From NCBI GenBank assembly GCA_937960645.1, contig CALGPJ010000005.1, positions 1-64,000 of the forward strand: a stretch of DNA of 64,000 bases, written 5' to 3'. The stretch's first letter is position 1. Every line of letters starts with the position of its first letter. The position numbers and the translations under genes are program-made. The stretch is from an uncultured Spirochaetia bacterium (GTDB lineage: Bacteria; Spirochaetota; Spirochaetia; JABEVK01). Below, in pieces: positions 8,683 through 17,578 of the stretch. The notes beneath the pieces were generated by a model, which was given only the letters and a program-made list of their open reading frames with translations, was not told the DNA's origin and searched no databases.

Positions 8683-9545
8683 GATGCGCTCACCTTTTTC
8701 CTGCCGGCGTGGTCGGTCAAAGTCCTGAGACTGGCCAGGGCGCGTTCCACATCATCCATCCTGGCCTCGGGGAGATTTTCGGTTCCGCTGTAAATAAACC
8801 GCTCACATCGGCTCAGGAGGTCCACCCAAACCATGCCCTCCGAGGGAATGTAATCCGAAATCACGGCAGCCATCTCAGTGGCCGTCAAGCTGCTCAGCCC
8901 CGAATCTCCGGAAGTTGCAACGATCCACCTGCGAATCGAAACGTTCAATTCCTCGTAAAATTCACGCGCACTCAGCCGATAGGAGTTTTTTTTGAGGTGC
9001 TCCAATTTGTTCGAAAGGTAGCGATAGGGCAATACCCGGCGATAGATTTCCCCCAGGGATCGATAAAACCGACCCGCCCACCGAAGTCCATAAAACAACA
9101 GTACCGGGAGGCCCAATACCAGAAAAAGCAAGAGGGATATTTGTGCCACCGTTTGCGGCATGGGCAGGGGATCCAGGTAGGGCCGCAGTTCCTGCTCTGC
9201 CCCCAGGAGGCTTCTCGTTGTAATGGAGACTCCCGCAATCGAGCCGCCGCCGAGCTGCAATGTCGGCAACACTCTTTCGCCGGGAGCGTAGCTCACGAAG
9301 GTAATGTTGACCCAGGTCTGAGCACCGACCCGCACCAGCTCCACCCTGCGGATATCGATGAACTCGTGGACAGGCAATTGCGAGGGTATCAAGAGAGCGT
9401 CGGGGTTTTCCGTATCGACGAGGAGGCGCAGCTCCACCTGATCGCCCACGTAAAACTCGGGCGGCACGAAGACGGTTTGCCGGATGGTGATGTTCTGCTG
9501 TGCCGACAGTAACGATGCCAGTAAACAGAAAAGGAGAACGATCAC
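8679..9545 (-). CDS. Bat-cluster membrane protein with periplasmic N-terminal domain
   Basis: 288 residues from a GTG at 9545, which forms a GTGA overlap with the DUF58 stop and has AGGGTGA upstream. A signal peptide (to about residue 16, SLLSAQQ) is followed by a BatD-like beta domain of about 120 residues, one membrane helix (ISLLLFLVLGLPVLLFYG) and a cytoplasmic helical tail (YRLSAREFYEELNVSIRRWI). Proteins of this layout occur beside DUF58 and VWA genes. The specific role is not known. Confidence 0.75.
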   Translation of the reverse strand: MIVLLFCLLASLLSAQQNITIRQTVFVPPEFYVGDQVELRLLVDTENPDALLIPSQLPVHEFIDIRRVELVRVGAQTWVNITFVSYAPGERVLPTLQLGGGSIAGVSITTRSLLGAEQELRPYLDPLPMPQTVAQISLLLFLVLGLPVLLFYGLRWAGRFYRSLGEIYRRVLPYRYLSNKLEHLKKNSYRLSAREFYEELNVSIRRWIVATSGDSGLSSLTATEMAAVISDYIPSEGMVWVDLLSRCERFIYSGTENLPEARMDDVERALASLRTLTDHAGRKKVSAS

Positions 9546-10417
9546 GTTGTCACCCTGCGTTCGAAAAAATCGAGGAGCTTGAGACCGGGATTGTCGTTGG
9601 TGCTGATTTCCAGGGTTCGAATTCCTCGCTTTTTGCACTCCCGAAGCCAAATCAGCCGTTGCAAGGCGTTGAAATCGCGATGTTCCCTCAAAAAGTCGCT
9701 GCTACGGCCCCAGGTAGAAATCACCTGACGGGTCTCCGGATCGATCACCTCCAAATAGCCGGCCTCGGGAAAGTTCTCGTCGATCGGGTCGTGCAGCCGG
9801 CAGGCGATGACCTCGTGCCGCACGGTAAGGCGGCTGAGCGCACTCCAGTAATTTCCCACTCGAAAATCGGAGAGGATGAAGACGATCCCGCGCCTCTTGA
9901 TGAACTGCCGGGTGGCGAGGAGGGCCTCGGACATGGAAGTGCCGTTTTCCCGGGGAGTCGTTGCCAGGCAGTATTGCAGGAGTTTGGCCGCATGGGCATT
10001 GCCCTTTCTCGGTCGCAGCACCTTGTGGATCTTGCGGGCAAAAAACACCCCCCCGACTCGGTCGCCGTTGTGATTGGCGGCATAGACCAAATGCGCAAAG
10101 AGGATGTCGAGGAGGTCCCTCTTGCTCGTTTGTCCGATTCCCTGCCCCATGCTCAGCGAAAGATCGGCGACCAGGGTGAGGTTCATCTCCCGCTCTTCAT
10201 GGTACACCTTGGTGTACGCATTGTTCAGGCGCGAAGTGACGTTCCAATCGATGAAGCGAGCGTCGTCCCCCGGGACGTATTCCCGGACCTCCACGAATTC
10301 CAGACCTGGGCCGCGGAAGGCGGTGTGATAGCTTCCCGGGAAGAGTCCTTCCACCAGCTTGCGGCTGGTGAGCCGCAACATTCGGACCTTTTTGTAGAAT
10401 TCGGTACGATCCTTCAT
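9542..10417 (-). CDS. DUF58 domain protein of the MoxR/Bat cluster
   Basis: 291 residues with the DUF58 core: REYVPGDDARFIDWNVTSR followed by a degenerate VWA-like fold (LVADLSLSMG). DUF58 proteins are the usual companions of MoxR ATPases and VWA proteins. No membrane segments are seen, so it is probably cytosolic. It begins one base after moxR ends and overlaps the next gene by 4 bases. Confidence 0.9.
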   Translation of the reverse strand: MKDRTEFYKKVRMLRLTSRKLVEGLFPGSYHTAFRGPGLEFVEVREYVPGDDARFIDWNVTSRLNNAYTKVYHEEREMNLTLVADLSLSMGQGIGQTSKRDLLDILFAHLVYAANHNGDRVGGVFFARKIHKVLRPRKGNAHAAKLLQYCLATTPRENGTSMSEALLATRQFIKRRGIVFILSDFRVGNYWSALSRLTVRHEVIACRLHDPIDENFPEAGYLEVIDPETRQVISTWGRSSDFLREHRDFNALQRLIWLRECKKRGIRTLEISTNDNPGLKLLDFFERRVTT

Positions 10418-10418
10418 G

Positions 10419-11405
10419 TCACGGCAGGGCCACGGCCCCCAGCACGATCGTGATCACCTCGTCGGCGGTCAGTTCCTCGGCCTCGGCTTCGTAGCTCAAC
10501 ACCACCCGATGCCGCAACACGGGATGGGCCACGGCCTTCACGTCCTCGGGCAGGACGTAGTCCCGCCCCTGAAACAGGGCCCGCACACGGGAAAGCCGGT
10601 AAAGTGCGATGCTGGCACGCGGGCTGGCGCCATAATCCAGGAAGCTCGCGAAGGCATGAGCTTTGCGATCGGTTTCTCGGGTTGCCGAAATGATGCTGAT
10701 GATGTACGTGGCGATCTTGTCGTCCACCCTGACCTCCTCCACCGCTCGGCGCAGCTGGTAGAGTGCATCGGGGTTCAGGACGGTTTCGATGTGCCCCTGG
10801 GGATCGCCCTGGGCTGCAACGGTCCTGAGGATTTGCAGCTCCTCGGACGGACTGGGGTAATCGACCAGGAGCTTGACCATAAAGCGGTCCAGCTGCGCCT
10901 CGGGCAGGGCGTAGGTCCCCTCGTGCTCGATGGGATTTTGGGTGGCCAGAACGAAAAAGGGCCGCGGCAGGGGATGGGTTTCGTCCCCGATGGTGACCTG
11001 GGTCTCCGCCATGGCCTCCAGCAGGGCGCTTTGAACCTTGGCGGGGGCCCGATTGATTTCGTCGGCCAAAATGAAGTTGGCAAAAATGGGGCCCTTGCGC
11101 GAGACGAACTCCGCGGTCTGCGGACGGTAAATCAGGGTTCCGATCAGGTCAGCGGGCAGTAAATCCGGGGTGAATTGAATCCGTTTGAAACTCACTCCCA
11201 TCGCCTCGGCCAGGGTTTTGAGCAAGAGGGTCTTGGCCAAACCCGGCACCCCTTCCAGGAGGACGTGTCCCCCGGCGATGACCGTCATGAGCAGCTGCTC
11301 GATGAGGTTTTGCTGTCCGACGATGCGTTTGGCAATTTCTTCCCGGACAGCCTTGATTTGCTCCTGGGCCTGCTGGATGCGCCCCTCATGGTAGGGATGG
11401 TCCAT
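10419..11405 (-). CDS. moxR: MoxR-family AAA+ ATPase
   Basis: 328 residues. Walker A is EGVPGLAKT, Walker B is FILADEINRAP, and sensor 1 lies in FFVLATQNP, all typical MoxR. These are chaperone-like AAA+ enzymes that act on VWA partners. The start lies one base after the argJ stop, with AGGAG overlapping the argJ end, so the two are co-translated. The gene heads the Bat portion of the operon. Confidence 0.95.
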   Translation of the reverse strand: MDHPYHEGRIQQAQEQIKAVREEIAKRIVGQQNLIEQLLMTVIAGGHVLLEGVPGLAKTLLLKTLAEAMGVSFKRIQFTPDLLPADLIGTLIYRPQTAEFVSRKGPIFANFILADEINRAPAKVQSALLEAMAETQVTIGDETHPLPRPFFVLATQNPIEHEGTYALPEAQLDRFMVKLLVDYPSPSEELQILRTVAAQGDPQGHIETVLNPDALYQLRRAVEEVRVDDKIATYIISIISATRETDRKAHAFASFLDYGASPRASIALYRLSRVRALFQGRDYVLPEDVKAVAHPVLRHRVVLSYEAEAEELTADEVITIVLGAVALP

Positions 11406-11406
11406 G

Positions 11407-12681
11407 TCAACTCCTGTAATCCGCGTTCACCTTAATATATTCGTGCGAAAGATCGCTTCCCAAAAGCCGTGCCTCAGCCGGGCCGCATTGGAGATCCAAT
11501 TCGATGAGCACCTTTTCCTCGTGGGGCGGATAATCCCGCACCTCGGGCAGGGAGACCTGCCTCAGGTAGGTCGAAAGGCGCTTTTCTGCCTCGTCACCGA
11601 GCTGAAAACAGCCCTCCCCGTAAACTCGCAGGCCGCCAATAAACAGCTGCATGCCGGAAAGATCGACATCAGGGGCGATTCGTCCCAGGCTCGAACCCGC
11701 AGCGGCCAGGATCCGCCCCACGTTGGGATCGTTGCCGTAGATGGCGGTTTTGACCAAGGGGCTGTTGACGATTTGCCGAGCTGCCGCCTGGGCCGTCGCA
11801 CGGTCCGGGGCGCCGCGGACAATCACCTCGATCACGTGGGCTGTCCCTTCTCCGTTGCGCACCACATCCTCGGCGAGTTGCGCGCAAAGGCGATGCAGGG
11901 CGTCCCGGAATTCGGCGGCGCTAACCGCAGGATATCGCCGCGACGAGAAAGCCAGGACCGCATCCGAGGTACTCTGGTCCCCGTCCACGCTGATCAGGTT
12001 GAAGGTGTCCGCCGCAACAGCGGAGAGCGCCTCCCGCAACTCTTCGCGCCCAACGCTGACGTCCGTCAGGATCAACCCGATCATGGTGGCCAGGTTGGGC
12101 TCGATCATGCCGGCCCCCTTGACCACGCCACAGAGGCGCCCCTGGCCGAGCTGCACCGAACGGAGTTTGGGATAGGAGTCGGTGGTCATGATGGCGGTTG
12201 CCAGATCCAGGAGATCCCCTTGCCCCAGGGAAGAGATGAGATCGGGCAGAAGCTGGCACATGGGCTCGACCGGCAGCTTCCACCCGATCACGCCGGTGCT
12301 CAGCACGAAGAGACGTTGGGGCTCCTCCTTGAGTTCGTTGGCGACGGCCTTTTGAAGGAGCTGGGCATCCTCCAGGCCACCCGGAGCCCCCACGTTGGCC
12401 ACCTTGGTGTTCACCAGCACACCACGGGCCAAAGGCTCCCCCAACAAGCGGCGTGCCAGAACCACCGGCGCACCCGCAAAGGCATTCCGGGTCAGGACGG
12501 CGGCGAAACTCGGTGTGGGTTCGTCGAGCACCAGGGCAGCGAGCTTCATGGGAAGGGGTTTTTCGACCGGCTTTTCTGCGGGAAAAAACTCCAGACGGCC
12601 GGTGGCCACCTTAAAACCTTCCGGAAGTCGTGACCAGGACCTCAGAGTCTGTCGGTAGGCTGTCGAATCTCTCCACTCCAT
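11407..12681 (-). CDS. argJ: Glutamate N-acetyltransferase / amino-acid acetyltransferase (ArgJ)
   Basis: 424 residues from the ATG at 12681; an ATG at 12717 is the alternative and would overlap the previous gene further. ArgJ transfers acetyl from N-acetylornithine to glutamate in arginine synthesis and is self-cleaved before a catalytic Thr. The expected elements are visible: LPEGF near the N-terminus, NAFAGAPV, STGVIG, the cleavage region KGAGMIEPNLATM with the Thr, and GNDPNVGR-like GNDPN near the C-terminus. No other arg gene is in the window. It sits between a nuclease-like gene and moxR on one transcript, apparently by compaction rather than function. Confidence 0.88.
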   Translation of the reverse strand: MEWRDSTAYRQTLRSWSRLPEGFKVATGRLEFFPAEKPVEKPLPMKLAALVLDEPTPSFAAVLTRNAFAGAPVVLARRLLGEPLARGVLVNTKVANVGAPGGLEDAQLLQKAVANELKEEPQRLFVLSTGVIGWKLPVEPMCQLLPDLISSLGQGDLLDLATAIMTTDSYPKLRSVQLGQGRLCGVVKGAGMIEPNLATMIGLILTDVSVGREELREALSAVAADTFNLISVDGDQSTSDAVLAFSSRRYPAVSAAEFRDALHRLCAQLAEDVVRNGEGTAHVIEVIVRGAPDRATAQAAARQIVNSPLVKTAIYGNDPNVGRILAAAGSSLGRIAPDVDLSGMQLFIGGLRVYGEGCFQLGDEAEKRLSTYLRQVSLPEVRDYPPHEEKVLIELDLQCGPAEARLLGSDLSHEYIKVNADYRS

Positions 12682-13591
12682 TACCAATGGTATACCCCAG
12701 AGCGGCAGGTATGGCAAGCTGTAAGAGGATGGGCAGGTGGTCGGAGTAGCCGCCCCGGTCGCGCTGGGAATAACCGCGCGGCGCTCCGTTTGCGGTCAAC
12801 AGATGGGGCAAGATCATTATCTCCAGGGTGGCCTGAATGGTCTGCGGCGGAAACACCAGAGCATGGTCCAGGGTGTTCCATACCCCGCGAAAAAAATACG
12901 TGCCGCCGCGGCCCCTCACCTGGATCCATTCCGGCAGAAGCCCCTCACTCTGAAGGTCCGAGTTGAAATCCCCCACAGCGATCAGGATGAGATCGGGATC
13001 CCGGGAGCGGAGCCACGTGGCCCGCTCGCTCAAACGCGCAGCCGCGGCTACCCTGGCCTGGCGGGTGGAGGTGGCTCCGTCCCGTTGGCTCTTCCAGTGG
13101 TTGTTCCACACCACCAGCGTGCGCTCTTCCCAGGCCAGCTCCATTTCCAGGATGGGGCGCTGTGGCTCGCCTCGGTAGTCGGGCAGCTCGATCCGGGCCA
13201 CCCTTCGCGGGGGCTGCCGGGTGAGGAATACGGGAATGATCCGAAGCTGTGCTTCGTCGAATCCCACCACCGTGTAGTTTTCCCGATTGAGAAACCGACT
13301 GCTCAGGGTGCGTGCGGTGTTGAGGTTTTCCACCTCCTGAAGGGCCACCACGTCGGGTATGCCTCCGGGAGCTTCGCGGATGATCTGAGCGGTGCGCTCC
13401 AAACGTTGTAAAAACAAGGTACGGTTCCAACTGCCTCGGGTCGGATCGAACTCCGGGGGTTCACCGCCATCGGCCACGTCATCGAACAAGTTGTGCACGT
13501 TCCAACTCAGAAGGCGGAACGCCACCTCCTGCTGCAGGCTCCAGGAACACCCCCACACAAGGCACAGAAATATCAAAAAAGCCTTTTTCAT
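12611..13591 (-). CDS. Secreted endonuclease/exonuclease/phosphatase-family lipoprotein
   Basis: 326 residues from the ATG at 13591, which has GGAGG upstream. A lipoprotein signal ends at GC near residue 15. The EEP fold motifs are in order: LLSWNVHNLFDD, VVALQEVEN, NNHWKSQ, VGDFNSD, and the catalytic SDH in GGYSDHLPIL. Such proteins cleave nucleic acids or phosphoesters, and this one would be outside the cytoplasm. The 3' end overlaps argJ by 71 bases. Confidence 0.88.
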   Translation of the reverse strand: MKKAFLIFLCLVWGCSWSLQQEVAFRLLSWNVHNLFDDVADGGEPPEFDPTRGSWNRTLFLQRLERTAQIIREAPGGIPDVVALQEVENLNTARTLSSRFLNRENYTVVGFDEAQLRIIPVFLTRQPPRRVARIELPDYRGEPQRPILEMELAWEERTLVVWNNHWKSQRDGATSTRQARVAAAARLSERATWLRSRDPDLILIAVGDFNSDLQSEGLLPEWIQVRGRGGTYFFRGVWNTLDHALVFPPQTIQATLEIMILPHLLTANGAPRGYSQRDRGGYSDHLPILLQLAIPAALGYTIGNGVERFDSLPTDSEVLVTTSGRF

Positions 13592-13652
13592 CGGTACCTC
13601 CGATAAAAAAGGCAATTTTCATGGGATTTGTCCCGAATTATGGCCGAACGAT

Positions 13653-15161
13653 CTAGTCCTCGTCTTCGTCGTCGGTTCCCGAGTCTACATCCTCGCCCTC
13701 GACCTCGCCCTCGTCGTCGTAGCCCTCGAGGCCATAGCGCTTGATCTTATTTTTCAACCCCTGCCGACTGATCATGAGGTTGCGCGCCGTTTGCGAGATG
13801 TTGAGGTTGTGCTGCTCCAGGGCGTTCTGGATCAACTCTTTTTCGATGCTGCGGATGAACTCCTTCATGCTGTAAGCGTGGGCCCCATTCGGCAGCTGGA
13901 TGGTGCGAATGACGGCCGTCTCGCCCTGAATCTTGCGGTACATTTCCACGTTTTCGTCGAGGATCTTTCCCAGGTCTTCCAGGTCGATGGCCTCGTTTTT
14001 TCGGCTCCGCGTCTGTACGTAGACCTTTTCGATCAGTCCCTCGAGTTCGCGGACGTTCCCCGGGTAAAGATATCGGGTGAAAAACTCGATCGCCTCGGTG
14101 GTCAACGGGGGGAAGTTGATGTTGCGCCGCTTGACGATGAAGTCGATCAGGCCGACGATGTCGCTGCGACGGTCGCGAAGCGGCGGAATCTGAATATGCA
14201 GAGTACCGATCTTGTAAAAGAGGTCTTTCCGTATTTTGCCGGCTTGAACCTCCCGCAGCGGATCCTGGACACACGAAAAAATCAGGCGGACATCGGCCGT
14301 TTTCTCCTGATCACCCCCCGCATTGTAATAGGTGCCGTAGTTCAGGTAACGTAAAATCTTGGCCTGGATGGCCTTGTCGAGCAGCATAAATCCCGAAATG
14401 TACAGGATTCCGCGGTCAGCCTGGGCAAGAAACCCTTCGCGATCGGTCTTGGTCCCGCCCTTGCTGAATCCGAACAGCTCCAGCTCCACGGCTTCTTCGT
14501 TGAAGTTGCTCACATCGAAATGCACGAAGGGAAGGTCACGACGATTGCTGAGCTTGTGCAAGACCTGGGCACAGAGTTTTTTGCCGGTGCCTTCCTCGCC
14601 CGAAATCAGGACGGGGTGGTCGCTGAGCGCATAGGTCTTGAGCTGCTCTTTGATCTTGAGCATCGAAGGATGGGTGCCGTAGATGGCGTCGAGGGGGTTG
14701 GCCTTATGAAACTTGAGAAGAGAGTTTTCCTGGCGGAGAATTTGGTTTTCGTTGGCCTGTTCTTCCCGCTCCTGACGCTCGTGACGCCACCGCGCCAGGT
14801 CGGCCAGAGCCCCTTCGACAATTTTCTCCAACCGATCCACCTCGACAGGTTTCACCAGGTACTGATAGAGGAGTTTGCTGTTGACCGCGTCGAGCATGAT
14901 CTCGGTATCGGTATAAGCGGACAGGACCAGGGCGAAATAGTCGTCTTTTTGTTTTTTGATTTCCCGGATCAATTCCAGACCAGTCATTCCCGGCATCTTT
15001 TGATCCGCGATCAAAAGATCGAAGGGTTTGGAAAGGCAATAGGCGAGGGCCTTTTTGGGATCGTTGAAGATCACCAGGTCAAACCGAGACAGGGCATTTT
15101 CGACGATTTTGGCCGTTGTTTTTTCATCGTCGACCAACACGATGCGTTGAAGATTCGGCAT
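13653..15161 (-). CDS. NtrC-like response regulator with degenerate sigma54 module
   Basis: 502 residues. Receiver domain 1-120 has DD at 11-12, phospho-acceptor Asp53 and Lys104. An AAA+ region follows with Walker A GEEGTGKK (188-195). The sigma54-contact loop, normally GAFTGA, reads FSKGGTKTD (232-240), and the Walker B acids (normally LFLDE) are replaced by LYISG (253-257). A Fis-type helix-turn-helix follows (NISQTARNLMISRQGLKNKI), then an acidic tail rich in Asp/Glu. It probably binds DNA but cannot use GAFTGA-type contact with sigma54. The start is leaderless with a consensus promoter at 15168-15196. Confidence 0.85.
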   Translation of the reverse strand: MPNLQRIVLVDDEKTTAKIVENALSRFDLVIFNDPKKALAYCLSKPFDLLIADQKMPGMTGLELIREIKKQKDDYFALVLSAYTDTEIMLDAVNSKLLYQYLVKPVEVDRLEKIVEGALADLARWRHERQEREEQANENQILRQENSLLKFHKANPLDAIYGTHPSMLKIKEQLKTYALSDHPVLISGEEGTGKKLCAQVLHKLSNRRDLPFVHFDVSNFNEEAVELELFGFSKGGTKTDREGFLAQADRGILYISGFMLLDKAIQAKILRYLNYGTYYNAGGDQEKTADVRLIFSCVQDPLREVQAGKIRKDLFYKIGTLHIQIPPLRDRRSDIVGLIDFIVKRRNINFPPLTTEAIEFFTRYLYPGNVRELEGLIEKVYVQTRSRKNEAIDLEDLGKILDENVEMYRKIQGETAVIRTIQLPNGAHAYSMKEFIRSIEKELIQNALEQHNLNISQTARNLMISRQGLKNKIKRYGLEGYDDEGEVEGEDVDSGTDDEDED

Positions 15162-15167
15162 AGTTTT

Positions 15168-15196
15168 AATTTAGGAAAATGCGATAAAATTGTCAA
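15168..15196 (-). promoter_or_regulatory. Leaderless promoter of the NtrC-like regulator
   Basis: TTGACA (15191-15196), 17-base spacer, TAAATT (15168-15173), then 6 bases to the ATG at 15161. Predicted +1 coincides with the A of the ATG. No Shine-Dalgarno sequence. Confidence 0.75.
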
Positions 15197-15253
15197 TATG
15201 ATTTTTAATAATGAATTATCAGTAAGTCTGACTATTATTTAGAGATGGACTGC

Positions 15254-15943
15254 CTAATCTATGGTCACCGTATTTCCCGGGATGGGACGGCGTCGGGTTT
15301 GCCAGTCCCGGTAACCCGCCTGATTCAGGCGGCTTTCCACCGAAGCCAGGTTTCGCTCCTCCACCTGCAGAAACACACGGTAAATCGACCCCTCGCTACG
15401 GATTTGAGGTTGCAGCTCCAAACGCGCCAGATCGCGGGCATATTGGAGGGCCCGTTCCCGGCTGCTGAGTGCGATCATCTGGACGAAGACGGGATTGACG
15501 CTTCCTTCGGAAGCCACGGGGGTCCTTGGCTGATCGACCGTCGGCGGCGCTACCGGTTGCGGCGAGGTGATGGGTCTCTCCTCGGCCAGGGTTTCCGGAT
15601 TGTCCAGAACCTCGATCTGAACCCGGCCCACTCCCAGGGGTAAGAGGCCGATTTCCTGGGCGGCTGCCCGGCTCAAGTCGATGATACGGTTTTCCACGAA
15701 GGGACCTCGGTCGTTGATTCGCACCACCACACTCCGACCGCTCGAAAGCAAGGTCACGCGTACCCGAGTTCCAAAGGGCAAGGTTCGATGGGCGCCCGTG
15801 TACTGATTCATGTCGAAGGTTTCACCGCTGGCCGTGCGCCGACCGTGAAAGGGCTGGCCGTACCAGCTCGCCAGACCCGATCCGGACTGCGCGCCTAAGG
15901 ACAGGGTAAGGAGGCTCAACAAAAAGAAATGGAGGTACCTCAT
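15254..15943 (-). CDS. rlpA: RlpA-like double-psi beta-barrel protein with SPOR domain
   Basis: 229 residues. A signal peptide (1-18) ends at LGAQS. The RlpA barrel is plain: GLASWYGQPFHGRRTASGE, AHRTLPFGT, VRINDRGPF and the active-site-like Asp. A Pro/Thr linker leads to a C-terminal SPOR domain (about 150-225), which binds denuded septal peptidoglycan. RlpA proteins can be lytic transglycosylases acting at the septum. There is no lipobox Cys, so this one is soluble in the periplasm. Confidence 0.9.
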   Translation of the reverse strand: MRYLHFFLLSLLTLSLGAQSGSGLASWYGQPFHGRRTASGETFDMNQYTGAHRTLPFGTRVRVTLLSSGRSVVVRINDRGPFVENRIIDLSRAAAQEIGLLPLGVGRVQIEVLDNPETLAEERPITSPQPVAPPTVDQPRTPVASEGSVNPVFVQMIALSSRERALQYARDLARLELQPQIRSEGSIYRVFLQVEERNLASVESRLNQAGYRDWQTRRRPIPGNTVTID

Positions 15944-15963
15944 ATCCCCGTTATCGGCAGTGG

Positions 15964-15992
15964 TTGTCTCAAACTACAGATCAACCTAGAAT
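15964..15992 (+). promoter_or_regulatory. lysS promoter, leaderless
   Basis: TTGTCT (15964-15969), 17-base spacer, TAGAAT (15987-15992), then 8 bases to the ATG at 16001. No Shine-Dalgarno sequence between them. Confidence 0.65.
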
Positions 15993-16000
15993 ACACAGCC

Positions 16001-17578
16001 ATGAGCGACCTCGATACCGGACATTGGGCCGACATTTACGCCGAAAAGGTTTTGCGGGAAAAAGGGCCCAAAGATCAGTATGTGTGCGCCTCGGGAATCA
16101 CCCCGAGCGGCACGGTGCACATCGGCAATTTCCGCGAGATCATCTCGGTGGACCTCGTGGTGCGTGCCTTGAGGGACCGAGGGCAGAGGGTCAGGTTCAT
16201 ATACTCCTGGGACGATTACGACGTGTTTCGCAAGGTTCCTAAGAACATGCCCGAACAGGAGCTCCTTGCCACCTATCTCCGACAGCCCATCACCCTGGTC
16301 CCCGACACCACCGGCCGCGCGCAAAATTACGCCCGGGCGAACGAGCTCGAGGTGGAACAAACCCTGCCCCTGGTCGGCATCTTTCCGGAGTATATCTACC
16401 AGGCCGAGAGGTACCGCAGCAGCACCTACGCGGCCCAAATCCGCCACGCCCTGGAAAACACGGCCAGGATCAAGGCCACCCTGGATGCGCACCGTACCGA
16501 GCCCCTTCCCGACGACTGGCTTCCCGTCAGCGTGTTCTGCACCCGCTGCAACCGCGACACCACCACCGTGACCGGCTGGGATGGGGAATGGGGCGTTTCG
16601 TACACCTGTTCCTCGTGCGGCAACGAAGAGACGGTGGACCTGCGCACCACAGGGGCCGTGAAACTCCCCTGGAGGGTGGACTGGCCGATGCGCTGGGTTT
16701 ACGAGGGAGTCGACTTCGAGCCCGCGGGCAAGGATCATCACAGCGAGGGCGGCAGCTTCGACACCGCCCGGGAAACGGTCAAGGTCTTCGGCGGCACCGC
16801 CCCCGTCACCTTTCAGTACGACTTCATCAGCATCAAGGGTCGAGGAGGCAAGATCAGCTCCAGCTCCGGCGAGGTCATCAGTCTGCCCGACGTCCTGGAG
16901 ATCTACACCCCCGAGGTCACCCGTTATCTGTTCGCTGGCACCCGTCCCAACGCCGAGTTTGCCATCAGCTTCGATCTGGACGTGATCAAGATTTACGAAG
17001 ACTACGACAGGTGCGAGCGGATTTACTACGGGGTCCAGGAAGTCAACGAAAAAGAACGCAAGAAACAATCGCGCATTTACGAACTTAGCCAAAGGGATAA
17101 ACCCGAACCTCAGATGCCGTACCAGGCCGGCATCCGCCAACTCACCAACCTCCTGCAGACCTACATGGGGGACCAGGAACGCACCCTCGCCGCCCTGCCC
17201 GGGGTGCGCCCCGATCAGGTGGCCCGACTCAAGGAGCGCATCCGCTGCGCCTGGAATTGGGTTAGCCACCACGCCCCCGCCGACTTCAAGTTCAGCCTCC
17301 GAACCGAGCCGGCCCCTCGGGACGTTTTGGAAGCCGGCTTCCATCCCGCCCTGGCCGTCCTCTACCGCCACCTTCGCGACGACTGGGATCGGTACGACGA
17401 AAAGGGCTGGCAAAACCTGGTCTACGAGCTGGCTCGGGAGCACGGTCTGGACCCCAAGCAGTTTTTCCAGGCCATCTACCTGGTCCTCATCGCCAAGACC
17501 GAAGGGCCCCGGCTCGGGAACTTTATCCAGATCATCGGCCGTAATGACCTGCTCAAGCTCCTGGGAAGCTGGTCATGA
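16001..17578 (+). CDS. lysS: Class I lysyl-tRNA synthetase
   Basis: 525 residues; the start MSDLDTGHW at 16001 is chosen by family N-terminus and promoter position. This is the archaeal/spirochaetal class I LysRS, not the class II enzyme of most bacteria. The HIGH motif reads HIGN in SGTVHIGNFRE and the KMSKS motif reads KISSSS. A zinc-ribbon-like pair of CxxC motifs lies between (CTRCNR and CSSCGN). It attaches Lys to tRNA-Lys in the cytosol. It overlaps rpiA by 4 bases. Confidence 0.96.
   Translation: MSDLDTGHWADIYAEKVLREKGPKDQYVCASGITPSGTVHIGNFREIISVDLVVRALRDRGQRVRFIYSWDDYDVFRKVPKNMPEQELLATYLRQPITLVPDTTGRAQNYARANELEVEQTLPLVGIFPEYIYQAERYRSSTYAAQIRHALENTARIKATLDAHRTEPLPDDWLPVSVFCTRCNRDTTTVTGWDGEWGVSYTCSSCGNEETVDLRTTGAVKLPWRVDWPMRWVYEGVDFEPAGKDHHSEGGSFDTARETVKVFGGTAPVTFQYDFISIKGRGGKISSSSGEVISLPDVLEIYTPEVTRYLFAGTRPNAEFAISFDLDVIKIYEDYDRCERIYYGVQEVNEKERKKQSRIYELSQRDKPEPQMPYQAGIRQLTNLLQTYMGDQERTLAALPGVRPDQVARLKERIRCAWNWVSHHAPADFKFSLRTEPAPRDVLEAGFHPALAVLYRHLRDDWDRYDEKGWQNLVYELAREHGLDPKQFFQAIYLVLIAKTEGPRLGNFIQIIGRNDLLKLLGSWS

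Noticed and set aside
7573..8793. Long plus-strand frame opposite batA/batB
   Set aside because: Gln/Gly/Pro-rich composition typical of the antisense of GC-rich coding sequence. The minus-strand VWA genes explain the region.
15986..17443. 485-residue minus-strand frame opposite lysS
   Set aside because: It covers a clear class I lysyl-tRNA synthetase and lacks any domain pattern of its own.
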